Assembly (NCBI RefSeq): GCF_001984125.1
Contig: NZ_MTQL01000007.1
Coordinates: forward strand, 620,001 to 684,000
DNA length: 64,000 bases
From: Leifsonia sp. ALI-44-B
GTDB taxonomy: Bacteria; Actinomycetota; Actinomycetes; Actinomycetales; Microbacteriaceae
Direction of reading: 5' to 3'
Under the pieces are notes generated by a model, which did not search any database, was not told the DNA's origin, and saw only the letters and a list, made by a program, of their open reading frames with translations. How positions within the stretch are numbered: the first letter of the stretch is position 1; every line of letters begins with the position of its first letter. Below are positions 37,575 to 46,967 of the stretch, piece by piece. A program made the translations under genes and the position numbers.

Positions 37575-38513
37575 CTAGTGATTCGGGCGCCGGGTTCGCA
37601 GCGCTCGGGCGGCGAGGCCGAGTGCGGCGACGACGATCGCGAGGGCGACGTAGCGCAGCGAGACGCCGGGCTCGAGAAGAGCGGCCTGGAAGACCTGCAG
37701 CCCGTATTCGAGCATTTCTGCGGGGTAGCGGGCGAGGCCGCGGGAGCCGATGGACGACGCGACGGCCGTGAAGGTGACCGGGCCGATCCACAGCACGAGG
37801 AGGCCGAAGAGCGCGGCCACGATGCGGCCCGCCGACCCGAGCCCGCACCACGCGATGGTGAGGCCGACGACGATGGCGGGGATCCACAGTGAGGCCGACT
37901 GCAGGAACGCGAGGAACTCGGGCGGGACCGGCTGAAGCGTGTGCGGCAGAATGAGGCCGCTCAGCCAGGGGCCGAGGGCGACGGCGGCGAGGCTCGTGCC
38001 GACCAGGGCGCCCGCGGCGGGGGCGGCGGCGATGAGGCCGAGCACGAGCATCCCGACCACGATGGATGCCACGGCCCCGCCCGTCAGGCCGTAGAAGTAG
38101 AGCTCGGTGGCGCTGGTCTCGCGCAGACCGTCCTCGACGACGGAGGCGGTCTGGATGACAGCGATCAGCTGCACGAGCAGGACCCCGAAAGCCACCGCCG
38201 CCGTTCCGAATCGCGGCCGGTGCCGTTTCGTCAGGCGCGCGACGAGGCCGCCGAGCGCCGAACCCACCGCGATCACACCGATGAGCAACGTCACGAAGTA
38301 CTGACTGAAGGGCAGCAGCACGAACGGCATCGGCTCGGCGAGCCCGGCCCCCTCGTCGGCCCACAGGTTCTGCAGCGGCAGCCGCATGCCCGTGATGATC
38401 CAGGGCAGAAGCCCCACCACGGCGGCCCCGACACCCATCAGCACGTAGAGCCACACGTTCCAGGTCTTCGCCGTAGCGGTGGCGGTAGCGGTACCCGCAG
38501 CGGTCACACTCAT
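37575..38513 (-). CDS. Hypothetical integral membrane protein, 312 aa
   Basis: I do not recognise the family. About eight hydrophobic segments are visible (for example residues 20-42, 63-85, 103-122, 138-160, 168-188, 205-224, 232-252, 280-298) separated by short loops; a Thr/Ala repeat (TATATATAK) is at the N-terminus. The start ATG 38513 follows GGGGAG. Its upstream region carries the TTATGAGTAAC palindrome, so it is probably regulated with or by that site. Substrate or role unknown. Confidence 0.7.
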   Translation of the reverse strand: MSVTAAGTATATATAKTWNVWLYVLMGVGAAVVGLLPWIITGMRLPLQNLWADEGAGLAEPMPFVLLPFSQYFVTLLIGVIAVGSALGGLVARLTKRHRPRFGTAAVAFGVLLVQLIAVIQTASVVEDGLRETSATELYFYGLTGGAVASIVVGMLVLGLIAAAPAAGALVGTSLAAVALGPWLSGLILPHTLQPVPPEFLAFLQSASLWIPAIVVGLTIAWCGLGSAGRIVAALFGLLVLWIGPVTFTAVASSIGSRGLARYPAEMLEYGLQVFQAALLEPGVSLRYVALAIVVAALGLAARALRTRRPNH

Positions 38514-38572
38514 ATCGTCAGAACTCCCCCGGTCATGCACGCCGTCAGCCTAGCGGGCGGCGTGAGCCGGTC

Positions 38573-38626
38573 TTATGAGTAACCGAGTTACTCATAATCT
38601 TGGCCCGGGCTTTTATGAGTAACTCG
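38573..38626. promoter_or_regulatory. Palindromic operator with extra half-site
   Basis: TTATGAGTAAC CGA GTTACTCATAA (38573-38597) is perfect over 11-bp arms. A third half-site TTATGAGTAACTCG occurs at 38613-38626. It is 60 nt upstream of the membrane protein gene and resembles TetR/MarR-type operators. No regulator gene is adjacent. Confidence 0.75.
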
Positions 38627-38775
38627 TCGGGCGTCGACCCGAGGGGGCCGGGTGAGGGCGGGAGTACTCGTGCTCGAGCCGTCGGCGTCAATCCGGGGCC
38701 CCCAAAGCGGCGTCGCGCGTAAAATTGGGGCGGTTCGGTGACGACACGTACGAGCGAGTTCAGGCAGGGGATGGC

Positions 38776-39132
38776 ATGGGGCGAGCAAGACGCGCGGGCG
38801 ACACGGCCAGCTCGACCCACCTGTTTCGGGCCGCCGCCCTGAGCTACGCCGCGAACTGCGCGCTCGGCACCGCCGTGGGCCTGCGCCTGATCGACACGCG
38901 CCGCATCCGGTGGGTGCACCACGGGTTGTATGTGACGACGTCGGTTCTCGCCGGGGCGGCCGTCGTGCGCGCGGTTCCCGCCGGCAACCCGGTGGCCGCC
39001 GCCGCTCTCGTGCCCGCGGCCGTGCCGCTCGCACTGATTCCGCGCATCAGCGCCCGGTCTCGCCGACATCCGCTGCTCGCCCTCACCGCTGCGCCGTTCT
39101 TCGTGGCGGCCGTCCTGCTCTCACGGAGGTAA
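38776..39132 (+). CDS. Hypothetical small membrane protein, 118 aa
   Basis: The product has three or four hydrophobic segments (about 20-38, 50-68, 72-92, 101-116) and basic loops such as [15 protein letters not shown] do not recognise the family. The start ATG 38776 follows GGCAGGGG. The 3' end carries the GGAGG ribosome-binding site of the nitroreductase gene, which begins 3 nt after its stop, so they are an operon. Confidence 0.65.
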   Translation: MGRARRAGDTASSTHLFRAAALSYAANCALGTAVGLRLIDTRRIRWVHHGLYVTTSVLAGAAVVRAVPAGNPVAAAALVPAAVPLALIPRISARSRRHPLLALTAAPFFVAAVLLSRR

Positions 39133-39134
39133 CC

Positions 39135-39929
<795 letters not shown>

Positions 39930-39935
39930 CGGCCG

Positions 39936-39979
39936 GCGTTCAATCGGCCCAGACGTAGCGTTCAGTCGGCCCAGACCTG
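39936..39979. repeat. 22-bp tandem duplication of a gene end
   Basis: GCGTTCAATCGGCCCAGACG (39936-) is repeated 22 bp later with GCGTTCAGTCGGCCCAGACC (39958-). On the minus strand both encode ...VWAD-stop, so the 3' end of the oxidoreductase gene has been duplicated just beyond its stop codon. Confidence 0.85.
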
Positions 39980-41047
39980 GCGCTCGGAGCGGATCGGCTC
40001 ACCCGTCTCGGCGGCCCGGTGCATGAGCATCCCTAGGTAGTGATCCTGACTCGCCTCGGCGAGGCTGTAGAGCGCGGGGCCGCCCGCGATGTGGTCGCGC
40101 ATGCGCACGAGGCAGCTGGCGATGGCGATCTCGTCGTCGTTGAGGCGCGCGGGCGCGAACTCGTTGACGTACTCCCACGACGAGCCCACGAGGATGCCGC
40201 GCAGGAACATGCCCTCGAGGTTGCCGCCCTCGCCCGTCGCGACGCGGCGGAATTCGGTGAACACGGGCGTGCGGAAGTCGTCGAGGGAGGCGAGGTCGAG
40301 GTTGTTGATCTCGCCGCGGTCGCCACGGATGAGGATGCGGTTCGCGCGGATCCACGAGAAGTACTGCTCGTCGGCGAAGTCGTAGACACCGAGGCGGTCG
40401 CCGAAGTCGAGGCGGGCCGAGAGCTGCCGGGCGGTCACATGCGACTCCTCGCGCGGGTCGCCGGCGCGGTCGGGCCCCTGCACGAGCGGGGACTCGAAGA
40501 GCGACGCGGTGATCACGGCATCCTCGAAACCGATGCCGAGTGCCCGCCGCAACACGCTGACGCCGTGATAGTCGTGGCACTGCGCGACCAGGGCCGAACT
40601 CACCGTGCCCAGGCGACCGGATGCCGCGACCCCGAGTTGCGCCCGCAGCAGCGGCGACAGGTGATACTGCTCGGCGACCTGGATGATCGCGCCCCCGAGC
40701 ACGAGCTCGTGCAACCGTTCGAGCGCCGCGACGTCGGGTGCCGGCGGCGTCTCGGTGAGCACGGGCATGCGGTGCTCGGCGAGTTGCGCGATGATCGCGG
40801 GCGCGGCGTCGCGCGGCACGGAGACGACCACGAACTCGGGGGTGGAGGCATCCAGGAGCGCGTCGATGTCGGGGAAGGCTCGCACGTTCCACTCGGTTTC
40901 GATGGCGCGGGCCGTCTGGGGGTTGCGCGTGACGAGGCCCGTGACCTCGAAGCGGTCGGGCAGGGCGCGGGCGATGCGCAGGAAGAATTCGCTGCGCCAT
41001 CCGCTGCCTACGATGCCGAATCGGATGCGGTCGCCGTTGTCGCTCAT
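39962..41047 (-). CDS. Gfo/Idh/MocA family oxidoreductase
   Basis: This 361-aa enzyme has an N-terminal Rossmann domain (RFGIVGSGWRSEFFLR) and the EKP-like position replaced by TETPPAPD, where family members usually have EKP. The C-terminal alpha/beta domain includes VAEQYHLSPLL and CHDYHGV. The altered EKP (Thr-Glu-Thr-Pro) suggests a divergent substrate or a loss of the canonical Lys. The end of the gene is duplicated downstream. It likely acts on a sugar or inositol derivative. Confidence 0.85.
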   Translation of the reverse strand: MSDNGDRIRFGIVGSGWRSEFFLRIARALPDRFEVTGLVTRNPQTARAIETEWNVRAFPDIDALLDASTPEFVVVSVPRDAAPAIIAQLAEHRMPVLTETPPAPDVAALERLHELVLGGAIIQVAEQYHLSPLLRAQLGVAASGRLGTVSSALVAQCHDYHGVSVLRRALGIGFEDAVITASLFESPLVQGPDRAGDPREESHVTARQLSARLDFGDRLGVYDFADEQYFSWIRANRILIRGDRGEINNLDLASLDDFRTPVFTEFRRVATGEGGNLEGMFLRGILVGSSWEYVNEFAPARLNDDEIAIASCLVRMRDHIAGGPALYSLAEASQDHYLGMLMHRAAETGEPIRSERQVWAD

Positions 41048-41131
41048 GCGTCCAGCCTAAAGTCGGCCGCCGGCTGGCGCGAGGTTCGGGCACCGGGCCG
41101 CGCGCGAGGTTCTCTCAGCGAGGAGGCCCAC

Positions 41132-42169
41132 TCAGGGGACGAGGCGTTGCGTGATGCGGGCCGATGCGGCATCCCACTCGACCTCGGCGAGCGCGCCGTT
41201 GACGAGCGGCAGCTGCGGCGGTTCGTGGCCGAAGTCGACGTCGTACAAGACCGGGACGCCGAGGCCGCCCAGCGTGTCGGCGAGCGCCTGCAACCGCGTA
41301 TAGCCCGGGCTTTCGGGCGCCGGGGTGCGGCCGATGAGCACGGCATTGGCGTGATCGAACCAGCCCGCGAGGCGCAGGCGGTGCAGCAAGCGCGCGGTCT
41401 CGAGCGTGTCGGCTTCGGCCGCCTCGAGGTAGACGAGCAGGCCCTCGGGGGCGTGGCGGCGGGCGAAACCGTCGAGGTCGCCGTAGGGGGTTCCGGGCAG
41501 GAGCGCGACGGTTTCGAGGCATCCGCCGATCAGTCGGCCCGTGACCGTGACCGGGTCGTCGCCGTCGAGCCGGCGCCAGCGCGTGGGTTCCTCGTAGGCG
41601 TCGTCGCGCGTGCGGGGTTCGGTGGCCCAGGGACCCCAGGGCCGGATGCGGCGGCGAGGGGCGGCCGATTGCACGAGGGTGGCCCCGGCCGGCGCGGTGA
41701 CGACATCCACCCAGCTGGAGAATTCGACGGGCAGCTCGTAGGGCGTGTCCATGAGGTTTGCTCCGTGCAGCGTGGCGACGCCCGTTGCGAGGGTCAGCGG
41801 CGTCATGAGCGTGGACAGGTCGGAGTAGCCGATCAACCAGGTCGGGTCGACGGTCAACGCGTCGAAGTCGAGCCGGTCGAGCAGGTCGACGGCCAGGTCG
41901 CCACCCCACGGCGGGATGACGGCGCGTACGGACGGGTCGGTCATCATCTCGGTGAGCTCGGCGGCGCGGGCTTCGGGCGGGCCCGACGTCACGCCGTCGA
42001 CGCGGGCCAGCTCGCCGACGCGCGCGCGGAAACCGTGCGCGGCAACCGCATCGAGCGCCGCGTCGAGCCGATCGTGCAGCGACGCGGGAACCCCCGAAGA
42101 CGGTGTCGCCACCCCCACGAGATCGCCGGCGACGAGGGGACGTGGGTAGCGGATTCCGACCATCGCCAC
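41132..42169 (-). CDS. S66 family LD-carboxypeptidase-like protein
   Basis: This 345-aa S66 peptidase family protein has the nucleophile region LIGYSDLSTLM, GRLIGGCLETVALL and a C-terminal DFGHEPPQLPL with the catalytic His. Relatives hydrolyse the LD-peptide bond of murein tetrapeptides or give immunity to microcin C (MccF). The annotated start GTG 42169 leads to MVGIRY; ATG 42163 is an alternative with no better ribosome site. Three nt separate it from the preceding gene, so they are co-transcribed. Confidence 0.83.
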   Translation of the reverse strand: MAMVGIRYPRPLVAGDLVGVATPSSGVPASLHDRLDAALDAVAAHGFRARVGELARVDGVTSGPPEARAAELTEMMTDPSVRAVIPPWGGDLAVDLLDRLDFDALTVDPTWLIGYSDLSTLMTPLTLATGVATLHGANLMDTPYELPVEFSSWVDVVTAPAGATLVQSAAPRRRIRPWGPWATEPRTRDDAYEEPTRWRRLDGDDPVTVTGRLIGGCLETVALLPGTPYGDLDGFARRHAPEGLLVYLEAAEADTLETARLLHRLRLAGWFDHANAVLIGRTPAPESPGYTRLQALADTLGGLGVPVLYDVDFGHEPPQLPLVNGALAEVEWDAASARITQRLVP

Positions 42170-42172
42170 AGC

Positions 42173-42658
42173 CTAACGACCGGGCGCGGGCACGACGAAG
42201 GGCGCGTAGCCCGCGGGCGCCGGCTCGACGCGCAGATCAGAGAATACGAGCGTCAGGGTGTGGCCGTTCGCCTGCACGCGAACCTCGTGAAACGGGATCC
42301 CGACGTCGGCCGACCAGGAGCGAGCGAGCTCGGAATCGGGAACAATCGCGAAACCGGGGTAGAGCGCCTGCCACTTCACGCCCCAGACATACCCGTCGAG
42401 GTCGATCCCGGTCGCCGCGCCGATCAGACGTTCGTCGAGCGAACCCGCCCAGCCGGTAGGGCTCAGGGCCGTCGTGACCTCGGCGCGAACGCAGTTCACG
42501 AAGAGGAACCGGAGGAAGCGCGTCGGGATGCCGGTGCTCGGCGCGGCACTGGTCTCGATCACGACCTCGTAATCCCTCATGTACGTCGCGAAGCCGTGGA
42601 AGACGATCGCCTCGTCGAACACGTCATCGAACGCCGCCTGCATCTCCCCGATATCCAT
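42173..42658 (-). CDS. YxiG-like hypothetical protein, 161 aa
   Basis: The sequence MDIGEMQAAFDDVFDEAIVFHGFATYMRDYEVVI matches the N-terminal pattern of YxiG-like proteins with the conserved aromatic HGFATYMRDY and a later YVWGVKWQALYPG. No catalytic motif is seen. The start ATG 42658 is the first Met giving this pattern. It precedes the S66 carboxypeptidase gene by 3 nt. Confidence 0.65.
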   Translation of the reverse strand: MDIGEMQAAFDDVFDEAIVFHGFATYMRDYEVVIETSAAPSTGIPTRFLRFLFVNCVRAEVTTALSPTGWAGSLDERLIGAATGIDLDGYVWGVKWQALYPGFAIVPDSELARSWSADVGIPFHEVRVQANGHTLTLVFSDLRVEPAPAGYAPFVVPAPGR

Positions 42659-42833
42659 GACCCCCAGGGTAAACCGCCGGATACAAGCTGCGACGGCGTG
42701 TCGCCGCCGGGCCGGACCTCGGCGGGTGCCGGGCCGATTGCTCGTGCCGGGAATGAGCGGGCGCGCGGCGTCCGTTACCTTTGACACACTGAGCGCGGCC
42801 GATGCCCGGGCCGCCGCCGACGAAGGGACCGCC

Positions 42834-44429
42834 ATGTCCGCGAACAGCACGCCCTCCTCATCCGCCTCGTCTTCACCACGCGCAGCCTCGCCAGGAAGCC
42901 CGTCGTCGGCCACCAGCACCGCCGACACCGCCGCCGCCGCCAGCCGTACGCTCGGCGTCGAGCTCAACGGCATCAACGTCGTGCACGAGAGCGAGCACAA
43001 GGGGCGCCCGCGCGACCTCTTCTGGCCGTGGTTCGCCGCCAACGTGTCGGTGCTGGGAGTGAGCTACGGCTCGTTCCTGCTCGGCTTCGGCATCTCGTTC
43101 TGGCAGGCGACCATCGTGGGCCTCATCGGCATCGTCGTGTCGTTCCTGTTCTGCGGCATCATCGCGCTGGCGGGCAAACGCGGCAACGCGCCGACCATGA
43201 CGCTCAGCCGCGCGCCCTTCGGCGTCAACGGCAACCGCGTTCCGTCGGCGATCTCGTGGATCTTGACGGTCGGTTGGGAGACTGTGCTCGCCTCCCTGGC
43301 CGTGCTCGCCACCGCGACGGTGTTCGAGGCGCTCGGCTGGGAGGGCGGCGTCGTTACGAAGGTGGTGGCGCTCATCGTGGTCGCCGCGCTCATCGTGGGC
43401 GGAGGCATCCTCGGTTTCGAGTTCATCATGAAGCTGCAGATGTACATCACGATCGTCACGGGCGTGCTGACCGTCGTCTACATCGTGCTCGTCGCGCCGA
43501 CCATCGACTTCGCGGCCGTCTCGGCCATCCCCGCGGGTTCGGCTCCCGCATTCATCGGCGCGCTCGTATTCATGATGACCGGTTTCGGCCTCGGCTGGGT
43601 GAACGCCGCCGCCGACTATTCGCGCTACCTGCCGAAGTCGGCCTCGAGCCGCGGCGTCGTCTTCTGGACCACGTTCGGCGCCTCGCTCGCGCCCCTGCTG
43701 CTGCTCTTCTTCGGCCTGCTGCTCGCGGGCAGCGACCCCGAGCTCAACGCCGCCATCGCCTCCGACCCGATCGGCGCGTTGACGACCATCCTGCCGATCT
43801 GGTTCCTCGTGCCGTTCGCCCTCGTCGCCATCCTCGGTCTCGTCGGCGGCGCCGTGCTCGACATCTACTCGTCGGGCCTCGCGCTGCTGAGCACCGGTTT
43901 GAAGGCCCCGCGTTACGTCGCCGCCTCGATCGACGGCCTGCTCATGATCGCGGGTGCCATCTACGTGGTGTTCTTCGCGGCCGACTTCCTCGGCCCGTTC
44001 CAGGGCTTCCTGATCACGCTTGGTGTTCCCGTCGCGGCGTGGTGCGGCATCTTCATCGCCGACCTGCAGCTGCGCAAGAAGGACTACGCGCTGGCCGAGC
44101 TGTTCGATCCGAAGGGGCGCTACGGCAACTGGAACGTGCGCGCCATCCTGCTCATCGTCGTCGGCGCGGTCGTGGGCTGGGGCTTCGTCGTCAGCTCGTC
44201 GCCCGGTTTCGAGTGGGAGGGCTACCTGCTGGGCCTCGTCGGCGGCAAGGACGGCGAGTGGGCCTACGCCAACCTGGGCGTGCTGTTCGCCCTCGTGATC
44301 GGATATCTGGGCACGCTCGTCTTCGGTCGCGCCTCGGTGCGCCGCCAGGAGTCGCTGCCGACCAACAACGAGCAGATCGCGGGTCGGGCAGCCGCCGAGG
44401 CCACGACGCCGACAGGTCTCAACCGGTGA
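42834..44429 (+). CDS. NCS1-family nucleobase permease
   Basis: This 531-aa permease has a 40-residue Ser/Ala-rich N-terminus and about 12 transmembrane segments of the NCS1 cytosine/purine/allantoin family (LGVELNGINVVHESEH, RGNAPTMTLSRAPFGVNGNRVPSAISW, GWVNAAADYSRYLP). The start ATG 42834 follows GAAGGGA. It overlaps the isochorismatase gene by GTGA. The pairing suggests uptake and hydrolysis of a ring compound, such as a pyrimidine, hydantoin or nicotinamide. Confidence 0.88.
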   Translation: MSANSTPSSSASSSPRAASPGSPSSATSTADTAAAASRTLGVELNGINVVHESEHKGRPRDLFWPWFAANVSVLGVSYGSFLLGFGISFWQATIVGLIGIVVSFLFCGIIALAGKRGNAPTMTLSRAPFGVNGNRVPSAISWILTVGWETVLASLAVLATATVFEALGWEGGVVTKVVALIVVAALIVGGGILGFEFIMKLQMYITIVTGVLTVVYIVLVAPTIDFAAVSAIPAGSAPAFIGALVFMMTGFGLGWVNAAADYSRYLPKSASSRGVVFWTTFGASLAPLLLLFFGLLLAGSDPELNAAIASDPIGALTTILPIWFLVPFALVAILGLVGGAVLDIYSSGLALLSTGLKAPRYVAASIDGLLMIAGAIYVVFFAADFLGPFQGFLITLGVPVAAWCGIFIADLQLRKKDYALAELFDPKGRYGNWNVRAILLIVVGAVVGWGFVVSSSPGFEWEGYLLGLVGGKDGEWAYANLGVLFALVIGYLGTLVFGRASVRRQESLPTNNEQIAGRAAAEATTPTGLNR

Positions 44430-44971
44430 AAACCACGCTCATGATCATCGACATGCAACGCATCTTCGGTGAGCAGACCAGCGGATGGTTCACGCCCGAG
44501 TTCGCGGCCGCCTCGGAGGGTTCGCGCCGCCTGCGTGCCGCCTTCGGGCCACGCGTCACCCTCACCAGCTTCGTCGCCCCGGCCGAGCCGCAGGGCGCGT
44601 GGGTGCCCTACTACGAGGACTGGCCGTTCGCCCTCGATCCGGCCAACGCCGACCTTTACGAGCTGATGCCCGAGTTCCCGGTCGACGACGCCACCGTCAT
44701 CACGCGCACCACGTTCGGCAAATGGGATGCCGACACCCGGACCGCGCTCGGCAACCCCGACAGCCTCGTGCTCACGGGCGTGTCGACCGACTGCTGCGTG
44801 CTCTCGACGGCCCTCGCGGCCGCGGATGCCGGAGTGCACGTGCGCGTGGCCACCGACGCCTGCGCGGGCGCCAGTGCCGCCGACCACCAGCGCGCGCTCG
44901 ACGCCATGGCGCTCTACGCGCCACTCATAGAACTCACGACGGTCGACGAGGTTCTCGCGGGCATGGCGTAA
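44426..44971 (+). CDS. Isochorismatase-family cysteine hydrolase
   Basis: This 181-aa hydrolase has the cysteine triad Asp9 (MIIDMQ), Lys99 (TTFGKWD) and Cys124 (GVSTDCCVLSTAL). The family includes nicotinamidases, isochorismatases and peroxyureidoacrylate amidohydrolases. The adjacent NCS1 gene with GTGA overlap suggests that it acts on a product of an imported base. The start GTG 44426 is forced by the overlap. Confidence 0.88.
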   Translation: MKTTLMIIDMQRIFGEQTSGWFTPEFAAASEGSRRLRAAFGPRVTLTSFVAPAEPQGAWVPYYEDWPFALDPANADLYELMPEFPVDDATVITRTTFGKWDADTRTALGNPDSLVLTGVSTDCCVLSTALAAADAGVHVRVATDACAGASAADHQRALDAMALYAPLIELTTVDEVLAGMA

Positions 44972-44986
44972 CGCTCACGACTCATG

Positions 44987-45024
44987 ACGACGCCCGCCCC
45001 GGCAAGGCCGAGGGCGGGCGTCGT
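44987..45024. terminator. Bidirectional terminator
   Basis: ACGACGCCCGCCC (44987-44999) and GGGCGGGCGTCGT (45012-45024) form a perfect 13-bp stem between the converging isochorismatase and OYE genes, with TT next to the right arm. Confidence 0.8.
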
Positions 45025-45041
45025 TTCGTGCGTTCCGCCGG

Positions 45042-46145
45042 TTACGCGTTCGCGCCCTCACGGGTTCCGTTGGCCTCGGCCAGCGTCGGGTAGTCGGTGT
45101 ACCCGTGCGGCCCGGGCGAGTAGAACGTCGACGGGTCGGGCTCGTTGAGCTCGGCATCCTGAGCCCAGCGCTCGGCCAGGTCGGGGTTCGCGATCGCCAG
45201 GCGACCGACGGCCACGGCATCCGCGTGGTCGCCACCGACGAGTTCGAGGGCCTCGTCGCGCGTGGTCACGACGCCGAAACCGGTGTTGGCGATCCAGTTG
45301 CCGCCGAAGCGGTGGCGCAGGTCCTGCACGAGAGTGCCCGTGGGTTCGGCGTGCAGCACGCTCACGTAGGCCAGGCCGAGGGGTGCGATGCCGTCGACGA
45401 GGGCCTCATACGTGGCGCGCACGTCGGCCTCGTCCTTCTCCCAGACATCCTGGATGTTGTGAGCCGGCGAGATGCGGATGCCCGTGCGGCCGGCACCGAT
45501 GGCCTCGGCGATGGCCGTGGTGACCTCGATGCCGTAACGGGCGCGGTTCTCGGGCGATCCGCCGTACTGGTCCTCGCGCACGTTGGCGACGGGCGACAGG
45601 AATTCGTGCAGCAGGTAGCCGTTGGCGCTGTGCACCTCGACGCCGTCGAAACCGGCGCGGATGGCGTTGCGGGCGCCGGCGACGAGAGCCTGCTTGGTGG
45701 TCTCGAGCTCGTCGAGCGTGAGGGCGTGCGGCACGGGGAAGGCCTGCTTGCCCGTTGGCGTGTAGAGCTCGCCCTCGATGGCGACGGCGCTCGGGGCGAC
45801 GATGCGGTCGGTGCCCGTGATGTCGGTGTGGGTGACGCGCCCGCCGTGCATGAGCTGCAGCACGATGGTTCCGCCGGCGGCGTGCACCGAATCGGTGACG
45901 ACCTTCCAGCCGGCGACCTGCTCGTCGGTCTCAATGCCGGGCTGGCCCGAGTAGGCCTTCGACTCCTGCACGGGGAAGACACCCTCGGTGACGATCATGC
46001 CCAGGCCGGCGCGCTGCGTGTAGTGCTCGACGACGATGTCGCCGGGAACGCCGTCGGCGCTCGAGCGCATGCGGGTCAGCGGGGCCATGGTGATGCGGTT
46101 GGCAAGGTGAAGGTCGCCGAAGGTGGCGGGCGAGAACAGGTCCAT
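45042..46145 (-). CDS. Old Yellow Enzyme-type alkene reductase
   Basis: This 367-aa FMN TIM-barrel enzyme has NRITMAPLTRMRS, GIETDEQVAGWKVVTDSVH, the substrate-binding QLMHGGR and HSANGYLLHEFLSP with His/Asn pair, then FGGNWIANTGFG for FMN phosphate. It would reduce the C=C of enones or nitro compounds with NAD(P)H, as NemA. The start ATG 46145 lies 8 residues into a longer frame and is preceded by AAAGGC. No regulator of the TetR type is adjacent. Confidence 0.92.
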   Translation of the reverse strand: MDLFSPATFGDLHLANRITMAPLTRMRSSADGVPGDIVVEHYTQRAGLGMIVTEGVFPVQESKAYSGQPGIETDEQVAGWKVVTDSVHAAGGTIVLQLMHGGRVTHTDITGTDRIVAPSAVAIEGELYTPTGKQAFPVPHALTLDELETTKQALVAGARNAIRAGFDGVEVHSANGYLLHEFLSPVANVREDQYGGSPENRARYGIEVTTAIAEAIGAGRTGIRISPAHNIQDVWEKDEADVRATYEALVDGIAPLGLAYVSVLHAEPTGTLVQDLRHRFGGNWIANTGFGVVTTRDEALELVGGDHADAVAVGRLAIANPDLAERWAQDAELNEPDPSTFYSPGPHGYTDYPTLAEANGTREGANA

Positions 46146-46235
46146 AGATGAAGCCTTTCGAGTGATCGGTACCAACGCTGAAACGCTCGCGCGGCATCCC
46201 TATTCCATGTCGGTGGGGTCTGTCAGAGTATTCAC

Positions 46236-46967
46236 ATGGCCCAGGATGATGCGGACGCGTTCGGTCGCTTGCCCGTGCGGCAGGTGCGCGAGTTGTCGGT
46301 CAAACCGATGGCGCGCAATCGCTGGCCGGCCACCCTGGCACCCGTGCGGCAACTGCTCGACGACGGTCTCGACCTCGGCGCGATCACGGTCCTCGTCGGC
46401 GACAACGGTGCCGGCAAGTCCACGATGGTCGAGGCCATCGCCGCGGTCTACGGCCTGAACCCCGAGGGCGGGTCTACGAGTTCGAGATATCAATCGCGCG
46501 TCGACGAGTCGGGGCTGGCCGAACATCTGCAGCTGGTGCGCAACGGCGGCGCATCCAAACGTGGCTTCTTCTTGCGCGCCGAGACCATGCACGGCTTCTT
46601 CACCTATCTCGAGTCGATCGGCGATTCGGGAGTGTTCCACGAGCGCAGCCACGGCGAGTCGTTCCTCGACATCGTGGTCGAGCGTTCGCGCATCAGCGGC
46701 CTGTGGATCCTCGACGAGCCCGAATCGGCGCTCTCCCTGCCGGGATGCCTGGCGCTCATCGGTCTGCTGCGCGACCTCGTCGCCGGGGGCTCGCAGATCA
46801 TCCTGTCGACGCACTCACCCGTGCTGGCGGCCATCCCCGGTGCCGAGCTGTACGAGATCGGCGAGTGGGGCATCCGCGCGTGCGACTACGACGACCTCGA
46901 CCTGGTGCGCAACTGGCGGGCGTTCCTCGACGCGCCCGAGCGCTATCTACGGCACCTCGACGACTGA
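46236..46967 (+). CDS. AAA family ATPase (ABC-like, SMC-related)
   Basis: This 243-aa ATPase has Walker A VLVGDNGAGKSTMVEAI (about 52-68), a signature-like RSHGESFLD and Walker B with D-loop LWILDEPESALS, plus the switch His in STHSPVLA. No transmembrane or partner domain is present, so it belongs to the stand-alone COG3910-like ATPases of unknown function. It diverges from the OYE gene and its 3' end overlaps the regulator gene on the other strand by 21 nt. Confidence 0.85.
   Translation: MAQDDADAFGRLPVRQVRELSVKPMARNRWPATLAPVRQLLDDGLDLGAITVLVGDNGAGKSTMVEAIAAVYGLNPEGGSTSSRYQSRVDESGLAEHLQLVRNGGASKRGFFLRAETMHGFFTYLESIGDSGVFHERSHGESFLDIVVERSRISGLWILDEPESALSLPGCLALIGLLRDLVAGGSQIILSTHSPVLAAIPGAELYEIGEWGIRACDYDDLDLVRNWRAFLDAPERYLRHLDD

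Noticed and set aside
46236-46967. ABC exporter ATPase
   Set aside because: No permease gene is adjacent and the signature motif is not a canonical LSGGQ; it fits stand-alone AAA/ABC-like ATPases.
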